A DNA stretch of 64,000 nt from Streptomyces sp. YS415 (GCF_023544665.1 NZ_JAMJFL010000013.1:185606-249605), one strand, 5' to 3'; positions 24,691-33,649 are shown, numbered from the stretch's first letter. The notes: generated from the letters alone by a model not told the origin. Numbers and translations: made by a program.

Positions 24691-25566
24691 ATGTCCACGC
24701 CCGTCCCGGGCCCCAGTCAGGAACTGGGCGCCTTTCTGCGAGCTCACCGCGAACTGCTCAAGCCGGCCGATGTGGGCCTGACGGCCACGGTGCGGCGACG
24801 CACGCCCGGCCTGCGCCGCGAGGAGGTCGCCTCGCTCTCCGGCGTCGGACTGGCCTGGTACACCTGGCTGGAACAGGGCCGGGTCACCGCCTCCCGACAG
24901 GTGCTGACCTCCGTCGCCCGGGCGCTGCGGCTGGACGCGGCGGGCCTGCGGCACGCGATGCGCCTGGCCGGGTATCACGAGCCGGTGGCCGACGGACCCG
25001 AGCCGGACGGTCTGGCCGCCACCGTCCGCCCCGTCCTGGACTCCTGGCCCACCAGCCCCGCGGTGCTGCTGGACCGTCACTTCGACCTGCTCGCCTGGAA
25101 CCCCGCGTGGAGCGCCCTGTGGGGCACCCCCGAATCCGTTCCCGCCGACCGGCGCAACCTCATGTGGCTCATGGTGGCCGACCCACGGCTGAGGACGGTG
25201 TTGCACGACTGGGAGCCCCTGGCGATGAACATCTTCCAGCACTTCCGCGCCCAGGCGGGCCCCGCGCTCGCCGACCCCCGCACCGGCGAGCTCTACGACC
25301 GGCTCGAGGAGGACGCGCCCGAGCTGCGCCACTGGTGGAGCTGCCATTCCGTGGCAGAGCTGACGGCCCGATCGGTGACGGTGCAGCCGCCGGGATCCGC
25401 ACCCCTGACCCTGTCCCTGTCGTCCTTCCACCCGGTGGACGACCCTTCGGCGCTCGTCCTGCTGTTCACCCCGCTGACCGAAGGGGACCGGGCGCACATG
25501 GCGGCGCTCTGCGACAGGCCCCTGCGGGCAGTGGACCCGGACGCGGGAGAGCGACAGGCGGGCTGA
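24691..25566 (+). CDS. MmyB-type helix-turn-helix regulator
   Basis: A 291-residue regulator with an N-terminal XRE-like HTH (LGAFLRAHRELL, RRTPGLRREEVASLSGVGLAWYTW) and a C-terminal MmyB-like ligand-binding (PAS-like) domain from about residue 110 (PAVLLDRHFDLLAWNPAWSALWG, NIFQHFRAQAG, LTLSLSSFHPVDDP). MmyB-type proteins are frequent cluster-linked or stress regulators in Streptomyces and often control a neighbouring oxidoreductase or efflux gene. A GAGGAG site precedes the ATG. It sits between the biosynthetic operon and a convergent MFS gene, so it may sense the product. Confidence 0.87.
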   Translation: MSTPVPGPSQELGAFLRAHRELLKPADVGLTATVRRRTPGLRREEVASLSGVGLAWYTWLEQGRVTASRQVLTSVARALRLDAAGLRHAMRLAGYHEPVADGPEPDGLAATVRPVLDSWPTSPAVLLDRHFDLLAWNPAWSALWGTPESVPADRRNLMWLMVADPRLRTVLHDWEPLAMNIFQHFRAQAGPALADPRTGELYDRLEEDAPELRHWWSCHSVAELTARSVTVQPPGSAPLTLSLSSFHPVDDPSALVLLFTPLTEGDRAHMAALCDRPLRAVDPDAGERQAG

Positions 25567-25576
25567 TCTCCGCCTG
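25555..25576. terminator. Hairpin between convergent regulator and MFS genes
   Basis: CAGGCGG (25555-25561) and CCGCCTG (25570-25576) can pair around an eight-base loop that contains the regulator stop codon. Its convergent position fits a shared weak terminator. Confidence 0.4.
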
Positions 25577-25627
25577 CCGCTCTCCTCGGCAGCTCCCTCT
25601 CCGTCCCGTGCAGGAGCGGATTCCCGT

Positions 25628-26923
25628 TCAGGAGCGGATCGGCTCTCCCTTCGCCGGACCGTCGGCGGGCGCCTCGTCCGCCCGCCCGGTCCCCGAACTC
25701 CGCAGTCCGGCGTTGACGGCGAACGCCGCCAGTGCCGCGACCGCCGCCAGACCCGCGCCGACGACCAGGATCCCCGTGCCGGCGTCGTCGAAGACGCCCA
25801 CGGCCCAGGCGCCAAGTCCCGTGCCGGCGTACATCGTCGAGGTGAGCCAGGCACTGGAGGTGGCCCGCAGATCGGGCGCGGCCGTGGCCGCCAGCGTCTG
25901 CTGGTCGATGACGAACCCTCCGCTCGCCACGAACCACACAGCCACGCCCAGCAGCGCGAGCACGATTCCGGGCCCCTTGGCCGAGAGCGCGATGCCGAAC
26001 GCCAGCAGGGCGCCCCAGACAGGCAGGAGCGGGAAGTGGTGGCGTCCCGCCGCCCTGGCCCGGTCGCCCAGCCTGCCGCCGAGCAGCGAGCCGACGACAC
26101 CACCGGCCCCGACGAGAATCCCGACCAGCCCCACTGCCGACACCGACAGGTCGAACCGGTCGACCAGAACGACGCCCAGGAACGTATAGGCGCCGAGGTT
26201 GGCTGCGTGGAAAGCGGTGTTGACGGTGAGGGACCTGCGCAGCGCGGGATGGGCCCAGGCGGCGAACACCGCGCCGAACGCCCCGCTGCCGGTACTCGAT
26301 GTGCCGGGCGCGACGCCTCCGGCGACCTGGCGCAGCAGCAGGGGCACCGCGAGGGCGGTGCCGGCCGCGAGCGCGAGGAAAGCCGAGCGCCAGCCCGCAG
26401 CGCCCGCCAGCAGTCCCCCCAGCGGCACACCGATGACCTGGCCGCAGGAGAACAGGGCCATGCCGAGCCCGAGGGCGCGCCCGCGCACCCGCTCGGAGGC
26501 GGTCTCGGCGATGTGCGCCCAGATCGCGGGCCCCGCCGCGGCCGCGGCAAGCCCGGCAAGGGCCCGCGACACGATGAGCAGAGCCAGTCCCGTCGACAGC
26601 GCGGCGGCGGCGTTGGACAGCAGGAAGAGCCCCGCACCGGCGAGCAGGGTCCGCCTGCGCCCGAAGCGGTCGCTGAGCAGCCCGAGGAAGGGCGCGGTGA
26701 CGGCGTAGACCAGGACGTACGCGGTGACGCTGTGGGCGGCGGCTGTCTCGGAGACGTCGATGTCGTCCGCGATGGTCGGCAGCAACGGGGAGACGATGAA
26801 CGTCTCCGTTCCGAACAGGAACAGCAGCAGGAAGACTCCCGTGTACCGCCAGCGGTTGAACGACTCCGGCCCGGGCTCGGCCCCGGCCTCGGCGGATGCA
26901 TCCGGACGTCCGCTCGAACTCAC
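25628..26923 (-). CDS. MFS drug/metabolite exporter (DHA1 type)
   Basis: A 431-residue, 12-helix MFS protein. It opens with FLFGTETFIVSPLLPTIADD, followed by the motif-A loop LLSDRFGRRRTLLAG between helices 2 and 3, and RALAGLAAAAAGPAIWA as motif C-like, all typical of DHA1 proton-driven exporters. The GTG start lies six bases after the stop of a short ORF (26930-27046), suggesting translational coupling. Its location beside the five-gene operon makes it a candidate product exporter or resistance gene, although it is on the other strand. Confidence 0.85.
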   Translation of the reverse strand: MSSSGRPDASAEAGAEPGPESFNRWRYTGVFLLLFLFGTETFIVSPLLPTIADDIDVSETAAAHSVTAYVLVYAVTAPFLGLLSDRFGRRRTLLAGAGLFLLSNAAAALSTGLALLIVSRALAGLAAAAAGPAIWAHIAETASERVRGRALGLGMALFSCGQVIGVPLGGLLAGAAGWRSAFLALAAGTALAVPLLLRQVAGGVAPGTSSTGSGAFGAVFAAWAHPALRRSLTVNTAFHAANLGAYTFLGVVLVDRFDLSVSAVGLVGILVGAGGVVGSLLGGRLGDRARAAGRHHFPLLPVWGALLAFGIALSAKGPGIVLALLGVAVWFVASGGFVIDQQTLAATAAPDLRATSSAWLTSTMYAGTGLGAWAVGVFDDAGTGILVVGAGLAAVAALAAFAVNAGLRSSGTGRADEAPADGPAKGEPIRS

Positions 26924-26929
26924 AAGGGA

Positions 26930-27046
26930 TCACTGCCTCTCGGGGGAACGCAGGGTGTGCGGGACTCCAAGCGGTCCCGCCCGGCCATGGTTTCCGTGAA
27001 CGGCCGGGGCAGCCAGGCAGGCATTCATCCTGATACCGGTGCTCAC
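26930..27046 (-). CDS. Candidate leader ORF upstream of the MFS gene
   Basis: A 38-codon frame from GTG 27046 reads VSTGIRMNACLAA at its start and stops six bases before the MFS start codon. Its beginning is related at DNA and peptide level to the short ORF at 17316-17438. Conserved N-terminal residues plus a stop next to a transporter start suggest a leader peptide that controls export-gene translation. No strong ribosome site is seen upstream of the GTG. Confidence 0.4.
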   Translation of the reverse strand: MSTGIRMNACLAAPAVHGNHGRAGPLGVPHTLRSPERQ

Positions 27047-27143
27047 AGGCTGAGTTGCAGCGATACTGCCCCTCGCCTTGGGCTCCATCGGACCGCTGCC
27101 GTTGGCAAAGCCACCTCGAGGTGGGCCTGTCACCGGCATCTCG

Positions 27144-27149
27144 TAGGCT
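27144..27149 (+). promoter_or_regulatory. -10 box of the kinase gene
   Basis: TAGGCT ends eight bases before the kinase ATG, so the transcript would start on or within a base of the start codon (leaderless). No good -35 hexamer is visible at 16-18 bases. Confidence 0.45.
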
Positions 27150-27156
27150 CCACGCC

Positions 27157-28896
27157 ATGAGCGACGGGGAATCCGGCAGACGGGTCATCGACGGGCGCTT
27201 CGAGCTGGAGGCACGGCTCGGAGGCGGCGGCATGGGCATGGTGTGGCGGGCGCGCGATCTGATCCTGGACCGGGCCGTGGCGCTCAAAGAGGTCCGGCCG
27301 TCGGATCCGGGCTTGGCCGAATACGATCCGCAGGCCGCGGCCATGCTCCGGGCCCGGGTCTTGCGCGAGGCAAGGGCGCTCGCCCGTGTCGAGCACCCCA
27401 ATGTGGTCACCATCCACCACGTGGTGGACGGAGGGGACCATGCCTACCCGTGGCTCGTCATGGAACTGGTCACCGGGGGATCCCTCCAGGACCGTCTCGA
27501 ACAGGGGCCCTTGACGCCGGTGGCTGCCGCCCGGCTCGGCCGCGAGGTGCTGGCCGCGCTGCGCGCCGCGCACGACGTCGGCATCCAGCACCGCGACGTG
27601 AAGCCCGCCAACGTCCTTCTGCGACCCGACCAGCGTCCCGTCCTCACCGACTTCGGCATCGCTGCCATCAGGGAGTCGACGGTCCTGACGGCGACCGGTT
27701 CCCTCATCGGCACACCCGACTACATGGCGCCCGAGCGCATCGCCGGCGGCGAGGGGGGTCCGGGTTCCGACCTGTGGTCACTGGCGATGATGCTGTACGT
27801 CGCCGTCGAGGGGCATCATCCGCTGCGCAGGGCGACCACTCTCGCGACGCTGGCGGCGCTGCTGAGGGAGGAACTCCCCCCGCCGCAGCGGTGCGGACCG
27901 CTGACGGGTTTCCTCAACGCCATGCTCGTCAAGGATCCCGCACTGCGTCCGGACACTGCAGCAGCCGATCACATGCTCGCGGCGGCCGCCGAAGGCTGGG
28001 ACACGTCCGCGAACGCCGGACCGGGCCGCGACGACGCAGCGGACAAGGCGACTTCGTACCGGCTCGCGCCCCCGCCGCAGGCGGCGAACGCATCCTCCGG
28101 CCAGATGGCACCGGCCGGTTTCGGGCCGCCTCCGACCGGCTTCGCCCCACCCGCTCACTTCGGCGCACCCCTCGGACCACCGAGTCATGCCCCTATGGGC
28201 CCCACCCAGCAGACGCCGCCACGACCTGGCCGCCGCTCGAAGCGCAGAACTGCCATCGCTTCGTCCGCCTTGGGGACCGTGCTCGTGGGCGTGCTGGTGT
28301 GGTCCCTGCTGCCGGACGACGGCGAGCAGGGCCGCGACCCGTCGGCCGGACCGACCAGCTCCTCCTCCGCCGCGACCACGGGCGCGGCACCCGCCACGGC
28401 CGACGCGTCCCGCTCGGCTTCAGCACCCGCAGCCGACACAAAGACCGGGCTGCTCACACCGGACGGCATCCGTACAGCGCTTGCGGAGATCAAGACCACG
28501 ACCGGCACAGACCGCGCGTCCAGCCTCAGCGTCTATCCCGACTACGTGACCGCGAACATCTTGGTCAAGGGCAGCGACACGAAGTACGACAGCTACACCT
28601 ACCGCCCCGACAGAGGCGTGGAGAAGGGCATCATCAGCGGCACGGCAATGAGCGGTCAACGCCCTTTCAGCCTTGACGACTTCGACTGGGACGTCGTTCC
28701 CGCTCTGCTGAAGCGTGCCGAGAAGGACCTCAACGTGGCGCGTCCAACCCTGCGTTATGTCACCGTCCGCCCCGCCGACGAAACCTTCGACACCCCGCTG
28801 GGCCTGGGCGTTTACCTCTCCGACGACTACGCCTCCGGGTACCTCGACGCCGACCTCAAAGGCACCGTCACACGCGTCGTGCCCGCCGAGGACTGA
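27157..28896 (+). CDS. Membrane-anchored Ser/Thr protein kinase (PknB type)
   Basis: A 579-residue eukaryotic-like kinase. The kinase domain (about 14-270) has the glycine loop LGGGGMGMVWRARD, Lys44 in VALKEVRP, the catalytic HRDVKPANV (Asp147) and the DFG motif at Asp165, then GTPDYMAPERI. A Pro-rich linker leads to one transmembrane helix near 367-387, then an Ala/Ser/Thr-rich segment and about 150 extracytoplasmic residues without PASTA repeats. It should phosphorylate Ser/Thr in response to an outside cue. No phosphatase or FHA gene is adjacent. It is probably translated from a leaderless mRNA. Confidence 0.9.
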   Translation: MSDGESGRRVIDGRFELEARLGGGGMGMVWRARDLILDRAVALKEVRPSDPGLAEYDPQAAAMLRARVLREARALARVEHPNVVTIHHVVDGGDHAYPWLVMELVTGGSLQDRLEQGPLTPVAAARLGREVLAALRAAHDVGIQHRDVKPANVLLRPDQRPVLTDFGIAAIRESTVLTATGSLIGTPDYMAPERIAGGEGGPGSDLWSLAMMLYVAVEGHHPLRRATTLATLAALLREELPPPQRCGPLTGFLNAMLVKDPALRPDTAAADHMLAAAAEGWDTSANAGPGRDDAADKATSYRLAPPPQAANASSGQMAPAGFGPPPTGFAPPAHFGAPLGPPSHAPMGPTQQTPPRPGRRSKRRTAIASSALGTVLVGVLVWSLLPDDGEQGRDPSAGPTSSSSAATTGAAPATADASRSASAPAADTKTGLLTPDGIRTALAEIKTTTGTDRASSLSVYPDYVTANILVKGSDTKYDSYTYRPDRGVEKGIISGTAMSGQRPFSLDDFDWDVVPALLKRAEKDLNVARPTLRYVTVRPADETFDTPLGLGVYLSDDYASGYLDADLKGTVTRVVPAED

Positions 28897-29027
28897 CAGT
28901 ACAACCACCCGTCGTCCGATAGGGGCATTCGCCCTTTGTGGGTCCGCCGTTCGGTCTGATGCCATCACGCAGCCACGGCCGGCCAGCACTGTGCCTTCCA
29001 CACCACCGTTCGTGACCTGGAGGGCAG

Positions 29028-30905
29028 ATGAGTACAGCAGAAGACAGGAACCGGCTGGACAGACGGTTGCTGTTGCAGGCCGCGATAGCCATACCCGCAG
29101 CCGGCGCGGCGGTCGCGGCAGCGGGGGCGAATCCGGCGCACGCCAACCCCCTGGCGATGGGTCGGTCCAGGTTCGACACCGAGAGTCCGCGGTTCGCGTT
29201 GGCCGTGCTGCCCGACACGCAGTACCTCTTCGATGCCGACAGCTCCGATCCGACGCCGCTGCGCGCCACGTTCCGCTACCTCGTCGCCGAGCAGAAGGAG
29301 GCGAACATCGCCTTCATGACGCACCTCGGCGATGTCACGGAGCACGGCACCGAGGAGGAGATCGCGCTCGCCGCCGACACCTTCAAACAGATCCACGGCA
29401 AGGTGCCGTACAGCGTCCTGGCAGGTAACCACGACATCCGCTCGTCCACCGACGACCAGCGCGGCGACTCCGCCTACCTCGCGGCGTTCGGCCCCGAGCG
29501 CTACGCCTCGATACCGACCTTCCGCGGTGCCTCGCCCGACGGCTACAACAGCTACCACGTGCTGCGCGCCGCGTCCCGCGAGTGGCTGGTGCTCGCCCTC
29601 GACTGGCGGTTGTCGGACAACGGGCTGCGGTGGGCGCAGGGGGTGCTCGACGCGCATCCCACCCTGCCGGCCGTGCTCACCACGCATGACCTCGCCTGGG
29701 CGGACGACGAGGGAGCGGCGCAGCTATCAGGCAACGGCAAGCGGCTGTGGGACGGTCTCATCCGCGGCAACGACCAGATCTTCCTCGCGCTGGGCGGGCA
29801 CTACTGGCCGCCGGGGCGCACCGTCCTGAGGAACGACTCTGACAACGATGTCCACGTCCATATCACCAACTACCAGGACCGCTACTACGGCGGCGCCGGC
29901 ATGATCCGCCTCTACAACTTCGACTTGGTGCGCGGGGTCATCGACGTCGAGACTTTCTCACCGTGGTTCCTGGCCCGCGACCCCGCGGACCGTTCGCCCC
30001 TCGAGGCCGAGACGATCGAACTGACGGGCCCCACCGACCGATTCAGCCTCAGCATCGACTTCGACGAGCGCTTCAAGGGCTTCGCACCGGTCCCCGCGCC
30101 GAAACCGCGTCCCGCATCCTCCGTCATGCCCCGCGGCACGGTCGGCTATTGGCGCTTCGATGCCTCCGGGACCAAAGCCGCCGGCACTCCGGGCGCCCCC
30201 GTGGCCAACGGAGCGCTCGTACGCGACCTCACGGGCAACGGCAACGATCTGACCGTGAGCCGGCTGCACTCGAGCGGGCCGGATGCCCTCACCTGGTCCG
30301 ACGACCACCACCCGGGCCAGCCGGCCCACGCCAGCCTCCGCTTCGACGGCGGCAAGAGCCCGGACCGCGGCGCCATCCTCACCACCGCCCCGGACGCTCC
30401 CCTCAACAGTGCGACGTTCACCCGGGGATACACCATCGAGACGCACATCATGCTGCCCGAGCCCTTCGACGGCGACCACAGCTGGATGGGCATCCTGAGC
30501 TGGGAGGGCCGCAACGGCGACGCCGGCAAGACCACGGGGTGGTCCCCGCTGGAGCCCACCTGCAGCCTCAACCTGTCCCCGGAAAGATTCCTTCAGTTCG
30601 TCGTCTACCCCCAGGCCCAGGACGCCGATCCGACATCCTGGAGTCACGCCGTACCGGTGGGCCGCTGGATGCACATCGCGCTCGTCAACGACGGCCGCCG
30701 CACCGTGATGTACGTCGACGGCTCGAAGATCGCTCGCAATCCGGCCCAGCCGTCGACGGGCATCACCACACTCGGCAAGCCCTTCGTCCTCGGCGCCACC
30801 CAGTTCGACGAGAAGTTCGGCCAGGGCTTTTACGGATGGATCGGCGACACCCGCATCGTGAACCGGGCACTGTCCACGCGCGACTTCCTCACACCCTTCG
30901 CATGA
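29028..30905 (+). CDS. Tat-exported metallophosphoesterase with LamG-like C-terminal domain
   Basis: A 625-residue secreted protein. Arg12-Arg13 followed by a hydrophobic Ala-rich stretch is a Tat signal, as expected for a protein that binds metals before export. The calcineurin-like phosphoesterase domain (about 55-320) has its ligands in LPDTQYLFDAD, THLGDVTEHG, LAGNHDIRSS, THDLAWAD and LGGHYWPPG. Residues about 365-620 form a concanavalin/LamG-like domain (GTVGYWRFDASG, RGYTIETHIMLP, VGRWMHIALVNDG, FYGWIGDTRIVNRAL), probably for carbohydrate binding. The substrate may be a nucleotide or phosphodiester outside the cell. A GGAGGGCAG site precedes the ATG. Confidence 0.85.
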   Translation: MSTAEDRNRLDRRLLLQAAIAIPAAGAAVAAAGANPAHANPLAMGRSRFDTESPRFALAVLPDTQYLFDADSSDPTPLRATFRYLVAEQKEANIAFMTHLGDVTEHGTEEEIALAADTFKQIHGKVPYSVLAGNHDIRSSTDDQRGDSAYLAAFGPERYASIPTFRGASPDGYNSYHVLRAASREWLVLALDWRLSDNGLRWAQGVLDAHPTLPAVLTTHDLAWADDEGAAQLSGNGKRLWDGLIRGNDQIFLALGGHYWPPGRTVLRNDSDNDVHVHITNYQDRYYGGAGMIRLYNFDLVRGVIDVETFSPWFLARDPADRSPLEAETIELTGPTDRFSLSIDFDERFKGFAPVPAPKPRPASSVMPRGTVGYWRFDASGTKAAGTPGAPVANGALVRDLTGNGNDLTVSRLHSSGPDALTWSDDHHPGQPAHASLRFDGGKSPDRGAILTTAPDAPLNSATFTRGYTIETHIMLPEPFDGDHSWMGILSWEGRNGDAGKTTGWSPLEPTCSLNLSPERFLQFVVYPQAQDADPTSWSHAVPVGRWMHIALVNDGRRTVMYVDGSKIARNPAQPSTGITTLGKPFVLGATQFDEKFGQGFYGWIGDTRIVNRALSTRDFLTPFA

Positions 30906-30970
30906 GCGGCGTGAACGCGAACGGGTGACTCTGGAGAGCGCTGGACGGACGTCACTCACGCCAGTCACGG

Positions 30971-30998
30971 GGGGGGCCGCTTTCGATTGCGGCCCCCC
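30971..30998 (+). terminator. Terminator after the phosphoesterase gene
   Basis: GGGGGGCCGC (30971-30980) and GCGGCCCCCC (30989-30998) form a perfect 10-bp stem around an eight-base loop, 65 bases past the stop codon. Confidence 0.75.
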
Positions 30999-31040
30999 TC
31001 CGCGGACGATGCGCATCCGGTCAGCATTTGCGTAGCCAGG

Positions 31041-31055
31041 TGGCGCATTGCGCCA
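31041..31055. promoter_or_regulatory. TGGCGCA-T-TGCGCCA palindrome
   Basis: A perfect 15-base palindrome with a single central base, about 75 bases before the small ORF that precedes the cryptochrome gene. Its size and symmetry fit a dimeric repressor operator. No regulator gene is adjacent. Confidence 0.5.
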
Positions 31056-31131
31056 GGCGACTGACGGTGCATGCTGTTGCGGCCCTGAGCAGCCGCCAAA
31101 AGACTGGGAGCGAGCTCAGGGAGGCGGCAAA

Positions 31132-31347
31132 GTGAGTACGCAGTCACATCGGCAGGCTGAACCGTTGCCCTACCTTGTCACCGAGGCGTCTGCTCGTACC
31201 GGCGGTCGCTCGGTTCACCGGAGACGGCTACGGATCGCCGGAACCGGATCCGGGACCGACACCTGTCTCCACTACGTGCTCGACCCGCCCGTTCGGAGCA
31301 AACGCGTCGACCCGGACGGCGCATACCTACGCCGGTCGGTGCCGTAA
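31132..31347 (+). CDS. Small hypothetical protein coupled to the cryptochrome gene
   Basis: A 71-codon frame starting at GTG 31132, seven bases after an AGGGAGG ribosome site, and ending with TAA immediately followed by the ATG of the cryptochrome gene. The good ribosome site and exact stop-start junction argue that it is translated. The peptide (begins MSTQSHRQAEPLPYLVTEAS, Arg-rich afterwards) shows no domain I recognise. It may be a leader or a shortened remnant of a regulator. Confidence 0.45.
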   Translation: MSTQSHRQAEPLPYLVTEASARTGGRSVHRRRLRIAGTGSGTDTCLHYVLDPPVRSKRVDPDGAYLRRSVP

Positions 31348-32847
31348 ATGCACTGGCTCTTCGGTGATCAACTCGGACCACATTTTCTGCGTCCTTCCGC
31401 GGACAGTGAGCTGACCCGCGACACGCCGCTGTTGATGATCGAGGCGCGCTCGGTGTTCAGACGTCGCCGCTTTCACCGCGCCAAGGCCCACCTGATCCTG
31501 TCCGCGATGCGCCATCGCGCGGCACAGCTGGGCGATCGCCTTACCTACGTACGCGCAAACACCTACCAAGAGGGCCTGGACAGAGCAGCACGCGGTCGCT
31601 CGCTCAACGTCCACCACCCCACGTCCCACGCGGCCCTGGCGCTGGTGAACAGGCTGCCGCAGGTGACGCTGGGCCCCGCACGCGGCTTCTTGGTGCCCAT
31701 GCAGGACTTCACGGCCTGGGCCGACGGCCATGGTGGCAAGCGGCTGCTCCAGGAGGACTTCTACCGCTGGGTCCGTCGAGGACACGATTTGCTCATGGAC
31801 GGCGACCAGCCCGCCGGCGGCCAGTGGAACTTCGACCACGACAACCGCCGACCACCACCGCGCGGTGCAGGCACCCTGCCGGTCGACCGGCCTTACCGGC
31901 CGCGCGAGGACGAGATCGACGAGGAGGTCCGCCACGACCTGGACCGCTGGGAGAGGGACGGGGATGTGTCCTTCGTCGGACGGGACGGGCCGCGCCAGTT
32001 TCCCGCGACGCGAAAGGAGGCGCGCACGGCACTGCGCCGCTTCCTGACCCATCGGCTCCCTACGTTCGGACCGTTCGAGGACGCCATGCTCGCCGCCGAC
32101 CAGGTGATGAGCCACAGCCTGCTGTCCTCCTCCCTCAACCTCGGCTTGCTCGACCCCGCCGAATGCGTCGAGGGTGCCGAAGCGGAGTGGCGTGCGGGCC
32201 GTGCACCGTTGAACAGCGTGGAGGGATACGTACGTCAGGTCTCCGGCTGGCGGGAGTACGTCTGGCAGCTGTACTGGTACTTCGGCCGGGACTACCGGCA
32301 GCACAACGCGCTGCGGCACACCGCACCACTGCCCGGCTGGTGGAACGACCTGGACGCCGACAGCGTCGACGCCCGCTGCCTGCGCACGGTCCTCGCCCAG
32401 GTGCGGGACATGGGGTGGACCCATCACATTCCCCGCCTCATGATCCTTGGCAGTTACGCACTCCAGCGGGGCTGGGATCCAGCCGCGGTCACCGACTGGT
32501 TCCACCGGTGCTTCGTCGACGGCTACGACTGGGTGATGCTGCCCAACGTCGTCGGCATGTCGCAGTACGCCGACGGTGGGCGCATGACGACCAAGCCGTA
32601 CACGTCCGGCGGGGCCTACATCAAAAAGATGAGCGACCTGTGCGGCCCGTGCGTCTACCGGCCGGGCGACCGCACCGGCGCCCGCGCCTGCCCGTACACG
32701 GCCGGCTACTGGACTTTTATCGACCGGCACCGGCCCAGACTCGAACGCAACCACCGCACCGCGCAAGCGGTGCGCGGCCTGGACCGGCTTGCCGACATCG
32801 ACGAAGTCCGGCGCCAGGAACAGGCACGCGGCGACACCCCACCCTGA
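31348..32847 (+). CDS. Iron-sulfur bacterial cryptochrome/(6-4) photolyase-like protein
   Basis: A 499-residue protein of the deoxyribodipyrimidine photolyase-related (FeS-BCP/PhrB) family. It begins with LFGDQLGPHF, typical of this branch, and has QDFYRWVRRGHDLLMDG, PYRPREDEID, SVEGYVRQVSGWREYVWQLYW and GWTHHIPRLMILGSYAL, which form the FAD-binding helical domain. The C-terminal cysteines in MSDLCGPCVYRPG and RACPYTAGYWTF fit the 4Fe-4S ligands. It should repair (6-4) photoproducts or act as a light sensor. The family length is normal. Its ATG directly follows the stop of the small ORF at 31132. Confidence 0.9.
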   Translation: MHWLFGDQLGPHFLRPSADSELTRDTPLLMIEARSVFRRRRFHRAKAHLILSAMRHRAAQLGDRLTYVRANTYQEGLDRAARGRSLNVHHPTSHAALALVNRLPQVTLGPARGFLVPMQDFTAWADGHGGKRLLQEDFYRWVRRGHDLLMDGDQPAGGQWNFDHDNRRPPPRGAGTLPVDRPYRPREDEIDEEVRHDLDRWERDGDVSFVGRDGPRQFPATRKEARTALRRFLTHRLPTFGPFEDAMLAADQVMSHSLLSSSLNLGLLDPAECVEGAEAEWRAGRAPLNSVEGYVRQVSGWREYVWQLYWYFGRDYRQHNALRHTAPLPGWWNDLDADSVDARCLRTVLAQVRDMGWTHHIPRLMILGSYALQRGWDPAAVTDWFHRCFVDGYDWVMLPNVVGMSQYADGGRMTTKPYTSGGAYIKKMSDLCGPCVYRPGDRTGARACPYTAGYWTFIDRHRPRLERNHRTAQAVRGLDRLADIDEVRRQEQARGDTPP

Positions 32848-32887
32848 ATCACTGCCGACCCGGCGGGCCCTCGGGCAGAGGCGCGGG

Positions 32888-33517
32888 TCAGTGGAGGGGG
32901 CTCCAGTGCTCCAGCGCCTCGTCCAGCACAGGTGCTTCGGGGTCGTCCCAGATGAGGCAGCCCCACACCAGACCGGGCACATCCGGGCCCATGGCGTCGG
33001 CCGGCCCTTCGGTGAGCGTGCGGTGAACGGCTTCGACGTAGGCGGCGATTGACGGATAGTCGGGCTCGTCGCAGGCCAGATTGTCCGGCAGCGACCAGCG
33101 GCCGACGCCGTCCGCGCCCACGTAGTGCCCGGACTCAGGGCCCGTTTCGTCGCCGGTCAGCCACGGCACCACCGGGGAGCCCCACACGTCGGCTCGGCCG
33201 CTCTCGGGCAGCCGCGGCCCGAGCGCATCAACCGGGCCGAGCAGGACTCCACCCGGCAAAAACGCCCCCGACCCGACCTCGCCCTCGTCCTCGTTGGCCG
33301 CTATGTACTGGTGCTCGACACCACCGCACAGCCGCCACAGAGCGGTCAGTTCCCCAGGGAGCCCAAAGCCGAGGTGCTGCCTGAGCTGGGCGTCGGCGGC
33401 ATCGATGGCCTGCTCCGAGGCGGGCGGGAGCAGCGAGGCATACGAAACGGGGGCATTCACCTCCAGCCACGCGGTGAGACGGCTCCAGGCAACTCCCAGA
33501 TTCGGTTGATCACTCAT
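32888..33517 (-). CDS. SMI1/KNR4 family protein
   Basis: A 209-residue SMI1/KNR4 (SUKH) protein: VSYASLLPPASEQAIDAADAQ, LRQHLGFGLPGELTALWRLCGGVE, then VPWLTGDETGPESGHYVG and the late YPSIAAYVEAVHRTL. SUKH proteins include immunity proteins against contact-dependent toxins as well as housekeeping scaffolds; no toxin gene is adjacent here. The ATG at 33517 has a GGCGGG site close by, and upstream sequence in this frame is not protein-like. It is convergent with the cryptochrome gene. Confidence 0.8.
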   Translation of the reverse strand: MSDQPNLGVAWSRLTAWLEVNAPVSYASLLPPASEQAIDAADAQLRQHLGFGLPGELTALWRLCGGVEHQYIAANEDEGEVGSGAFLPGGVLLGPVDALGPRLPESGRADVWGSPVVPWLTGDETGPESGHYVGADGVGRWSLPDNLACDEPDYPSIAAYVEAVHRTLTEGPADAMGPDVPGLVWGCLIWDDPEAPVLDEALEHWSPLH

Positions 33518-33649
33518 CCCGCCAACGTAACGCGGGACCGGCAGACCGCCCGAGACGACCCCGCGAGGCGCAGATCCGCATGAGCGCCTACTCGTCTGGG
33601 CCCCTCCACGGTATGAGAGTGTGCGTTCCGCCCGGCCATGAGATGAGGG

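Noticed and set aside
25612..25639. Direct repeat AGGAGCGGAT at 25612 and 25630.
   Set aside because: Ten bases, partly inside a coding end; too short to be meaningful.
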